Below, in pieces: positions 1-5,465 of a stretch of 5,465 bases of DNA (its first letter is position 1; each line of letters begins with the position of its first letter). The notes under the pieces are model-generated. The model was not told the origin of the DNA, did not search any database, and saw only the letters and a program-made list of their open reading frames with translations. The stretch is from an uncultured Actinomycetes bacterium (lineage in GTDB: Bacteria > Actinomycetota > Actinomycetes > Nanopelagicales > Nanopelagicaceae), in contig CAIYQS010000228.1 in the NCBI GenBank assembly GCA_903928395.1, forward strand, positions 1-5,465, given 5' to 3'. Position numbers and translations under genes: made by a program.

Positions 1-180
1 GGCCCGATACGAGACGCACTCATTTTGAACTTACCGATCAATCCGCTCTGCTCCGAAGACTGCGAGGGGCTCTGCCAGACCTGCGGCGTGAAGTGGTCAG
101 ACTTACCAGACGACCACGCTCATGCCACTTCGGATATTAGATGGGCTGGACTCACGGACTGGAAAGGTCCAAACTCCTGA
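1..180 (+). CDS. yceD: YceD/DUF177 family protein, C-terminal part
   Basis: The reading frame is open from base 1 and ends at TGA 178-180, giving the last 59 residues; the start lies outside the window. The fragment carries the hallmark C-terminal region of the family: LPINPLC, then a cysteine cluster with C17, C21, C25 and C28 of the fragment (CSEDCEGLCQTCG), and near the end DIRWAGL, matching the family's conserved D-x-RWA-x-L. The four cysteines look suited to metal binding, but that is inference. Members of this family are linked to 23S rRNA accumulation in bacteria and plastids, and the gene commonly sits directly before rpmF, as here. The downstream gap to rpmF is 118 bases, so the two are not immediately abutting. 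The family call is firm; the biochemical role is not established by this sequence. Confidence 0.9.
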   Translation, partial: GPIRDALILNLPINPLCSEDCEGLCQTCGVKWSDLPDDHAHATSDIRWAGLTDWKGPNS

Positions 181-258
181 TATCCCTCGTTTTTACTATT
201 TTGGGCCTTTGGGGGATACTTTTCCTCTTGAAGAAGCTTCCGCCTAGCGGTCGCAGGT

Positions 259-283
259 AAGCTTTAAAATATAAAGCTTTTTT
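259..283 (+). terminator. AT-rich hairpin plus T-tract before rpmF (possible terminator or leader structure)
   Basis: AAGCTTTA at 259-266 is the exact reverse complement of TAAAGCTT at 272-279, with a 5-base loop (aaata). The 3' arm runs into six T's (278-283), and the rpmF ribosome binding site follows at once. Stem plus T-run has the layout of an intrinsic terminator after yceD, but the stem has only two G/C pairs in eight and would be weak. The stretch also contains TATAAA (270-275) and TAAAAT (265-270), each one mismatch from a -10 box, though no good -35 stands at the right distance. It may be a weak terminator, an rpmF leader element, part of a promoter, or chance in an AT-rich gap. Confidence 0.35.
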
Positions 284-291
284 AGAAGGAG
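284..291 (+). promoter_or_regulatory. Ribosome binding site of rpmF
   Basis: AGAAGGAG ends 7 bases before the ATG at 299. It is the strongest Shine-Dalgarno match among the starts in this window, as expected for a ribosomal protein gene. It directly abuts the T-run of the preceding hairpin, so that structure could affect ribosome access. Confidence 0.85.
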
Positions 292-298
292 TTACGCC

Positions 299-472
299 AT
301 GCCAGTCCCAAAGCGAAAGATGTCGCGCTCGCGCACTCGCTCACGTCGTAGCGCATGGAAGACCACGCCTGCAGCAACATCATTATGCGCACAATGCCAG
401 CAACCAAAGTTGCAGCACACGGCCTGCCCAACGTGCGGAACCTATAACCGCCGTCAGGTCCTCGAGGTCTGA
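299..472 (+). CDS. rpmF: 50S ribosomal protein L32 (zinc-binding, four-cysteine form)
   Basis: 57 residues starting MPVPKRKMSRSRTRSRR, the standard bL32 N-terminus, ending YNRRQVLEV. The N-terminal third is strongly basic, as expected for rRNA contact in the large subunit. Two CxxC pairs, C30/C33 (CAQC) and C43/C46 (CPTC), form the zinc ribbon, so this is the zinc-binding form rather than the cysteine-free paralogue some bacteria express under zinc shortage. Length is typical. The ATG at 299 is preceded by a strong AGAAGGAG. The gene lies between yceD and rnc, and its last codons contain the GAGG that may serve as ribosome binding site for rnc. The ORF is too short for many gene finders' default cut-off, but identity is not in doubt. 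Confidence 0.97.
   Translation: MPVPKRKMSRSRTRSRRSAWKTTPAATSLCAQCQQPKLQHTACPTCGTYNRRQVLEV
464..467 (+). promoter_or_regulatory. Candidate ribosome binding site for rnc
   Basis: GAGG inside the last codons of rpmF lies 6 bases before CTG 474, a normal Shine-Dalgarno distance. No comparable site stands close to TTG 534, where the nearest AGG (512-514) is 19 bases away. This supports CTG 474 as the rnc start and suggests coupling to the end of rpmF translation (stop at 470-472). It is a four-base match only. Confidence 0.4.
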
Positions 473-473
473 T

Positions 474-1166
474 CTGTCCGCTGGTCGCACCGGAAGCCTG
501 ACCGAAAACCTAGGTATCTCGGTAACGCCGCAGTTGCTTGAACTTGCTCTTACCCATCGTTCCTACGCCTACGAATCGGGCGGTATTCCAACGAACGAAC
601 GTCTCGAATTTCTAGGAGACAGCGTTCTGGGCTTGATCATCACTCAGTCGTTGTATTCCACATTCCCTGATTTGGATGAGAGCAGATTATCTCCACTTCG
701 CTCGGGAGTCGTGAACACCAAAGCGCTCGCAGTAATAGCGCGGGAGCTTTCGCTTGGCGATTATCTTCGCATCGGAAAAGGCGAAGAAAGTTCGGGCGGC
801 CGCGACAAGAGTTCGATACTTGCTGACTCGCTGGAAGCTCTAGTCGGCGCAATTTATTTAGAGCACGGTATTGATGTGACTACTCGCAAAGTAATGGAAT
901 GGTTTGGGCCACTCATCGCGTCGGCTTATGCGCAGGGTTCAGGAATCGATGCAAAAACTGGTCTGCAAGAATTGGCTGCGTTGCGAAATCTGGGCGCACC
1001 GGAGTACCAAATCGAAGAATCCGGTCCCGATCACGATAAGAGTTTTACTGCGGTTGCGATCGTTTCTGGTGAGCGATTTGCTGTGGGTTCGGGAAAGAGT
1101 AAGCGTGAAGCGGAGCAGGTAGCCGCAAAGGCAGCGCTCGAAGTTTTGCATGCCCGAACTTCCTGA
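474..1166 (+). CDS. rnc: Ribonuclease III (start uncertain: CTG 474 proposed, first TTG at 534)
   Basis: Double-strand-specific endoribonuclease that processes rRNA precursors and cleaves structured mRNAs, acting as a dimer in the cytoplasm. Numbering from CTG 474 (230 residues): nuclease domain about 9-145 with ALTHRSYAYE, then the signature NERLEFLGDS holding acidic residues E42, E45 and D49; the second catalytic pair is D118 and E121 in LADSLEALVGA. The double-stranded RNA binding domain spans about 159-226, with ESGPDHDKSFTA and GKSKREAEQVAAKAA. The frame contains no ATG, GTG or TTG between its upstream stop at 258 and TTG 534. Starting at TTG 534 gives 210 residues beginning MLELALTHRS and removes the first helix, although LTENLGISVTPQ, matching the usual family N-terminus, is encoded just upstream. 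CTG 474 restores normal length and has GAGG 6 bases before it. Function is certain; the start is inferred. The 3' end overlaps mutM by 17 bases. Confidence 0.93.
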   Translation: MSAGRTGSLTENLGISVTPQLLELALTHRSYAYESGGIPTNERLEFLGDSVLGLIITQSLYSTFPDLDESRLSPLRSGVVNTKALAVIARELSLGDYLRIGKGEESSGGRDKSSILADSLEALVGAIYLEHGIDVTTRKVMEWFGPLIASAYAQGSGIDAKTGLQELAALRNLGAPEYQIEESGPDHDKSFTAVAIVSGERFAVGSGKSKREAEQVAAKAALEVLHARTS

Positions 1167-2001
1167 AGTAGAAACCGTACGACGCGGATTAGTTAAGTCG
1201 TGTATTGGTAAAAAGATCATCGACGTGGAAGTCCTTCACCGGAGGGCCACGAACCCTCGGTCACTTTCTCCCCTGAACGTCGCCGTCGGATCAACAATTA
1301 ATAACGTTAGCCGACGTGGAAAATTTCTCTGGTTTGAACTTGATCGACCTATTGCTCTCGTTGCTCATTTAGGGATGAGCGGTCAATTTCGTATTCACGA
1401 CAAGCAAAATGAAGTTGTTCCAGCGCACAAGCATGTACGAACACGTTTTACACTGGCCCAAGACGGTCGCGGGGCGCGAACCACTGATTTGCGCTTTATT
1501 GATCAACGCACTTTTGGCTGGCTGGCAATATGCGAATATCGCGATGGGGTTCCCGAACTCGTCTCAAAGATCGCTCGTGATATTTTCGATCCCGAATTCG
1601 ATTCGAAAAAGATAGTAGCTAAATTTAGAAGCAAGCGAACCGAGATTAAACGAGCGCTCCTTGACCAAAACCTCATGAGTGGGGTCGGAAACATTTATGC
1701 GGATGAATCACTCTGGAGAGCAAAAATTCATCCCCAAAGCCAGGCCAGTGAGTTATCTGCCCGTAAAATTTCTGGTCTCTTAGATACAGTCCGCGTTGTA
1801 ATGTCTCAAGCATTGGTTGAGGGTGGCACCTCTTTCGACTCCCTGTATGTGAACATCAACGGCGAAAGCGGATACTTTGAACGATCTCTTGAGGTCTATG
1901 GCCGGGAGCACCAACACTGCAGCCGTTGCGGGGGAGAGATTCGCAGAATTGCTTTCGCTGGTCGCTCATCGCATTTCTGTCCCATCTGTCAAAGACGCTA
2001 G
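1150..2001 (+). CDS. mutM: Formamidopyrimidine-DNA glycosylase (bifunctional glycosylase/AP lyase)
   Basis: 283 residues, typical length. This base-excision repair enzyme removes 8-oxoguanine and ring-opened purines and cuts the resulting abasic site. It begins MPELPEVETVRRGL: after Met removal P2 is the catalytic nucleophile and E3 the acid partner. K58 in RRGKFLWF matches the conserved catalytic-domain lysine, and HLGMSGQ (73-79) is the usual motif. The helix-two-turn-helix carries N181 in GVGNIYADESLW, a DNA-contact residue. The C-terminal zinc finger has C257, C260, C277 and C280 (CxxC, 16 residues, CxxC), with R272 in AGRSSHFC as the beta-hairpin arginine. All key residues are present, so it should be active. 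The MPELPEVE start fixes ATG 1150, which lies inside the end of rnc with no clear Shine-Dalgarno, implying translational coupling. MutM rather than endonuclease VIII (Nei) is favoured by the intact start, K58 and finger spacing. Confidence 0.97.
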   Translation: MPELPEVETVRRGLVKSCIGKKIIDVEVLHRRATNPRSLSPLNVAVGSTINNVSRRGKFLWFELDRPIALVAHLGMSGQFRIHDKQNEVVPAHKHVRTRFTLAQDGRGARTTDLRFIDQRTFGWLAICEYRDGVPELVSKIARDIFDPEFDSKKIVAKFRSKRTEIKRALLDQNLMSGVGNIYADESLWRAKIHPQSQASELSARKISGLLDTVRVVMSQALVEGGTSFDSLYVNINGESGYFERSLEVYGREHQHCSRCGGEIRRIAFAGRSSHFCPICQRR

Positions 2002-2060
2002 GCAAATGTCAACGGCGCTAGCAGGAACTCAACGACGCAAGCAGAATGTCAAGAGACGAT
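1981..2060 (+). repeat. Degenerate 20-base tandem repeat, four units, at mutM 3' end and spacer
   Basis: Four consecutive 20-base units start at 1981, 2001, 2021 and 2041. A rough consensus is GCAGAATGTCAACGACGCTA. Matches to it are about 14, 16, 16 and 12 of 20; the fourth unit aligns better with a one-base insertion after TCAAG. The best-kept core is TGTCAA followed by GACGC. The first unit lies in the last codons of mutM, the others in the mutM-smc spacer. Because 20 is not a multiple of three, the repeat acts at the DNA level and is not a protein repeat. Its role, if any, is unknown. Confidence 0.5.
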
Positions 2061-2113
2061 CTCCACTCGGGCAAGGCAGCGATTTATGCGCGGAATGCCT
2101 CTCAGATAGAGAT

Positions 2114-2117
2114 AGGT
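2114..2117 (+). promoter_or_regulatory. Probable ribosome binding site of smc
   Basis: AGGT, within GATAGG, lies about 8 bases before GTG 2125. It is modest, but it is the only purine-rich match at a usable distance and supports that start, which also yields the standard SMC N-terminus. Confidence 0.5.
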
Positions 2118-2124
2118 TTTCCTC

Positions 2125-5100
2125 GTGTATTTGAAGAGCGTAAACCTCAAGGGATTTAAATCCTTTGCGTCCTCGACCACCCTGCTGTTTGAGCGGGGAA
2201 TTACCTGCGTTGTAGGTCCAAATGGCTCTGGAAAATCAAATGTCGTCGATGCGCTCTCCTGGGTTATGGGAGAGCAGGGTGCTAAATCCCTGCGCGGCGG
2301 AAAGATGGAGGACGTTATCTTTGCCGGCACTAGCGGTCGCGCCCCACTCGGACGTGCAGAAGTTTCGGTCACCATCGACAATTCAGATGGCATACTTCCT
2401 ATCGATTTCGCAGAAGTCACGATTTCTCGAATTTTGTTCCGCAACGGTACAAGCGAGTACCAACTTAACGGTGAATCCACTCGATTACTCGATATTCAAG
2501 AACTCCTGAGCGATAGTGGCATTGGCCGCGAAATGCACGTCATCGTTGGTCAGGGCCAACTCGATGCGATTTTGCTTGCTAATCCGGAGGAGCGACGCGC
2601 CTTCATTGAAGAGGCGGCGGGTGTCCTGAAGCACCGTAAACGCAAAGAGAAAGCACTTCGAAAACTAGATTCTATGCAGGCCAATTTAGCTCGTATTCAA
2701 GATCTCACCGTAGAACTTCGACGTCAACTCAAGCCGCTGGGCAAGCAAGCTGAAGTTGCCCGACGTGCTTCAACAATTCAATCAGATGTGCGCGACGCCA
2801 AACTTCGCTTGCTCGCTGATGACCTAATTTCCTTGCGCCAGAATTTTGATGCAGAGGTTGCCGATGAAACTTCGCTACGGGCTCGGCGTGATCAAGTGGA
2901 AGCCGCACTTGCAGAATCCCGCGCTCGGGAGGAAGCACTCGATGCGAACGCGATCCTTGAAAACCCTCGATTGGTTCTGGCTCAGGAAAATTATTATCGC
3001 CTCACGGCGCAACGCGAAAAATTTCGTGGAATACAATCGTTGGCGTCCGAGCGGGCTCGCTTTTTATCTGAGGAGCGCGATGAAGCTCGTGCCAACGGTC
3101 GTGACCCTGAAAGCATGGATGCCGAAGCCCTGGCCCTCCGTTCCGAGGAAACCTCGCTTCGCCAACTGGGGGCTTCCGCTAGTGGTGCACTCAATGAAAT
3201 TACTCAAACGCTTCGAAGCGCCGAAGCCCAGCTAGCGCATGAAGAGAGCCAGGTAGCTGCAGCACTTCGCGCAATTGCAGATGCTCGCGAGGGCACTGCG
3301 CGCCAAGAAGGTCACATCAACGGCTTACGCGCGCGAATCGACGCAACAAATGCAGAGATAACGCGATTAACAAATGCGCGTATAGACGCTGAAACTCGCC
3401 TGAGTGGTTTTAGAACTGAGTTTGCAACTCTCGAATCTGAGATTGCTGGAGTTGATCGCTTTGAGCCAGAGTTGGATGCGGATTTCGAGAAAGCGCTTGC
3501 AGATCTCAACGCGGCGACAGCAATCCATGCGTCACTCTTAGAAAAAGAGCAGATTGCCAGCCGTGAACGCGCAGGTCTTACGGCAAGACTCGCCGCACTT
3601 GAAGAATCGCTATTGCACCGTGATGGGAGTGAAGCGATCCTAGCTGGAGCCGGGGGAGTGAACTCTCGTGGGCGACTCTCTTCCTTGATCTCGGTAGCTA
3701 ATGGTTGGGAAGCTGCTGTCGCCGCTGCCCTCGGGCCATTGGCAGAATCGATTGTCGTGACCGACCTTTCTGCCGCCGTTCACGCGGTGGCCATGCTTAA
3801 GTCACAATCGGCTGGGCAGTCCGAATTGCTCGTTATCGACGGAGAATTTAACTCGGCAACGGGAATTCCAGCCGGGTTCAATTCACTCGCTTCATTGATC
3901 ACCTCCGACGGCCTAGAAGATATGTTGGAAGCCTTGTTGGGCGGCGTAGTCGCTGTTGACGATTTGGCAACGGCCGAAAGATTGGCATCCCAACATCGTG
4001 GCCTTATCGCGGTTACGCGCGAAGGTGATGTCGTAAGCAGAAATCGCGTTCGCGGAGGATCTGCTGGTTCAAATAGCGCAATCGAAGTTGCGGCTTTGAT
4101 TGAACGAACCCGCACCCAGCTTCACGAGATAGTTGCGACGTGCGATTCACTCAAATTTGAATTAGCTAAATCTGTTTCTGCACTTGAAACAGCTCACAAG
4201 GCTCATGAGATTGCACTCGCAGGTCTTAACGAATCCGATGCAAAAATGTCAGGTCTTGCAGAGCAAATGGCGGTCGCAGGTCAAAATGTAAAGAACGCTC
4301 ACGCGGAAGTGGAACGGTTTAACGCATCGCTGACCGCAGCAAATGCGCAGCGAACTTCTGATGAAGAAGATTTGGAAGTGGCAATCGCGCAATTTGATTC
4401 TCATCAAACTCCGCCGGAACCGGATCTTCGAAATCTCGAGGAACTTCGCAGTCGCGTCAGCCAAGCACGCACCGTTGAAGTGGAAGCACGATTGGAACTG
4501 CGGACTTTGGAGGAGCGGATAACAGCCGTTGCCGACCGCGCGCGTTCCCTCGAAGAGAGCGCGCAAGCTGAACGGGATAACGCGGTAAAAGCGGTGTCAC
4601 GCATGGAACAACGGGCCGTTGCAGCCTCGATCGCCCAAGAGATTGCGGATCTTGCTTTTGAAGCGCTGATCCAAATTGAGGTTACTCTTTCCAAAGCGCT
4701 TACCGAGCGGGTCCGATTAGAAACTTCACGAACAGCCCGCGAAGGCGAAACACTCAGCGTGCGCGGAAGGATTAGAGAACTCACAACGGAGTTGGAGCAT
4801 CTGACCTCAAGCGTGCATCGCGACGAAATTTTCCGCGCTGAACAGCGACTTCGCATTGAACAACTCGAGCAGCGCGCGGTTGAGGAGCTCGGAATTGATG
4901 CCGTAGCTCTTGTTGCAGAATATGGTCCGGACAAGGACGTTCCAACCTTAGTTGAAGATGAGGCTGGTAATTTTGTGCCGGGCGATTTGATTCCGTACCG
5001 ACGTGATCAGCAAGAAAAACGATTAGCGCAAGCCGAACGTGGCCTCGCAATGCTCGGAAAGATAAATCCGCTCGCACTTGAGGAGTACACCTCGCACGAA

Positions 5101-5465
5101 GAGCGTCTCAAATACTTGGCGGAACAACTTGAAGATTTAAAGAAGACCAAACGAGACCTACTGGACATCATCAAGGAAGTCGACGACAAAGTAGTTCAGA
5201 TTTTTAGCGACGCATATTTTGATACCGCCCGAGAATTCGAGAAGATTTTTGCCAGACTATTTCCTGGTGGTGATGGAAAATTAGTTCTCACTGACCCAGG
5301 TAACATGATGACCACTGGAGTAGACGTTGAGGCGCGGCCACCTGGCAAGCGAATCAAGCGTCTTTCACTTCTTTCCGGTGGAGAACGTTCTCTTGTGGCA
5401 GTCGCCATGTTGGTAGCAATTTTTAAAGCAAGGCCAAGCCCATTTTATGTAATGGATGAAGTTGA
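2125..5465 (+). CDS. smc: Chromosome segregation protein SMC (condensin ATPase), 3' truncated by window
   Basis: SMC dimers use ATP to compact chromosomes and help segregate origins, working with ScpA and ScpB. GTG 2125 gives MYLKSVNLKGFKSF, the normal N-terminus; 1113 codons are visible with no stop or frameshift. Walker A is GPNGSGKSN (31-39, K37); the R-loop arginine is R57 in KSLRGGKMEDVIFAG; the Q-loop is VGQGQLD (Q143). Coiled coil runs from about 165 to 505, a hinge from about 510 to 652 (glycine-rich, ending GDVVSRNRVRGGSAG), and returning coiled coil to about 980. NPLALEEY (from 981) opens the C-terminal head, which holds the ABC signature LSGGER (1083-1088) and Walker B FYVMDEV, with D1111 and E1112 in the last bases. 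About 70-90 residues are probably missing. It is a true SMC rather than RecN, SbcC or MukB, given its N-terminus, hinge and length. In many actinobacteria ftsY follows. It is 123 bases after mutM and probably co-transcribed. Confidence 0.97.
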   Translation, partial: MYLKSVNLKGFKSFASSTTLLFERGITCVVGPNGSGKSNVVDALSWVMGEQGAKSLRGGKMEDVIFAGTSGRAPLGRAEVSVTIDNSDGILPIDFAEVTISRILFRNGTSEYQLNGESTRLLDIQELLSDSGIGREMHVIVGQGQLDAILLANPEERRAFIEEAAGVLKHRKRKEKALRKLDSMQANLARIQDLTVELRRQLKPLGKQAEVARRASTIQSDVRDAKLRLLADDLISLRQNFDAEVADETSLRARRDQVEAALAESRAREEALDANAILENPRLVLAQENYYRLTAQREKFRGIQSLASERARFLSEERDEARANGRDPESMDAEALALRSEETSLRQLGASASGALNEITQTLRSAEAQLAHEESQVAAALRAIADAREGTARQEGHINGLRARIDATNAEITRLTNARIDAETRLSGFRTEFATLESEIAGVDRFEPELDADFEKALADLNAATAIHASLLEKEQIASRERAGLTARLAALEESLLHRDGSEAILAGAGGVNSRGRLSSLISVANGWEAAVAAALGPLAESIVVTDLSAAVHAVAMLKSQSAGQSELLVIDGEFNSATGIPAGFNSLASLITSDGLEDMLEALLGGVVAVDDLATAERLASQHRGLIAVTREGDVVSRNRVRGGSAGSNSAIEVAALIERTRTQLHEIVATCDSLKFELAKSVSALETAHKAHEIALAGLNESDAKMSGLAEQMAVAGQNVKNAHAEVERFNASLTAANAQRTSDEEDLEVAIAQFDSHQTPPEPDLRNLEELRSRVSQARTVEVEARLELRTLEERITAVADRARSLEESAQAERDNAVKAVSRMEQRAVAASIAQEIADLAFEALIQIEVTLSKALTERVRLETSRTAREGETLSVRGRIRELTTELEHLTSSVHRDEIFRAEQRLRIEQLEQRAVEELGIDAVALVAEYGPDKDVPTLVEDEAGNFVPGDLIPYRRDQQEKRLAQAERGLAMLGKINPLALEEYTSHEERLKYLAEQLEDLKKTKRDLLDIIKEVDDKVVQIFSDAYFDTAREFEKIFARLFPGGDGKLVLTDPGNMMTTGVDVEARPPGKRIKRLSLLSGGERSLVAVAMLVAIFKARPSPFYVMDEV

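Noticed and set aside
192..220. TTTACT (192-197), 17 bases, GATACT (215-220) as a promoter for rpmF
   Set aside because: Each box matches only 4 of 6 consensus bases; such pairs are common by chance in an AT-rich gap, so I do not annotate it.
1158..1169. Inverted repeat ACTTC-CT-GAAGT at the rnc/mutM overlap
   Set aside because: Only five pairs with a two-base loop, and it falls on codons for the invariant ELPEV motif, so it is explained by protein constraint.
2074..2100. AGGCA...TGCCT imperfect stem in the mutM-smc spacer as a terminator
   Set aside because: Short, interrupted stem with no T-run after it; does not look like a terminator.
2846..3235. 129-codon + strand frame inside the smc coiled coil, which could suggest a frameshift
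   Set aside because: The smc frame reads through this stretch without a stop and keeps normal coiled-coil character, so this is an out-of-frame shadow.
4404..4934. 176-codon open frame on the - strand inside smc, with several other long antisense frames between 2049 and 5408
   Set aside because: They lie opposite a continuous, motif-complete smc reading frame; the serine/arginine-rich translations are typical antisense shadows of coiled-coil coding sequence rich in Glu, Ala and Leu codons.

Overview
The window looks like a stretch of actinobacterial chromosome carrying a conserved housekeeping block, all on the + strand: C-terminus of a YceD/DUF177 protein, rpmF (ribosomal protein L32), rnc (RNase III), mutM (formamidopyrimidine-DNA glycosylase) and the first ~1113 codons of smc (condensin ATPase). 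This gene order, the L32 sequence (four-cysteine form beginning MPVPKRKMSRS) and the RNase III and SMC sequences all resemble Actinobacteria. Base composition appears close to balanced, with many A/T-ending codons, rather than the very high GC of Streptomyces or Mycobacterium. This suggests a low-to-mid GC lineage such as small-genome freshwater or marine actinobacteria; that placement is an inference from memory of the families.

Layout: 1-180 is the end of yceD, including its cysteine cluster. 181-298 is a 118-base gap holding an AT-rich hairpin followed by six T's, just before the rpmF ribosome binding site. 299-472 is rpmF. rnc follows almost immediately, and its frame has no ATG, GTG or TTG before a TTG at 534, although the conserved N-terminal helix is encoded upstream of that; a CTG at 474 is the best candidate start. 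mutM (1150-2001) overlaps the end of rnc by 17 bases. 2002-2124 is a short spacer with a degenerate 20-base tandem repeat that begins inside mutM. smc starts at GTG 2125 and runs off the right edge with no stop or frameshift, reaching the Walker B motif in the last bases.

Functionally the block links ribosome/rRNA biogenesis (YceD, L32, RNase III) with genome maintenance (MutM) and chromosome organisation (SMC). Tight spacing and overlap from rpmF to mutM suggest co-transcription and translational coupling. I saw no RNA gene, mobile element, CRISPR array, phage gene or evidence of an undescribed system. The points worth a second look are local: the rnc start, the yceD-rpmF hairpin and the mutM-smc repeat.
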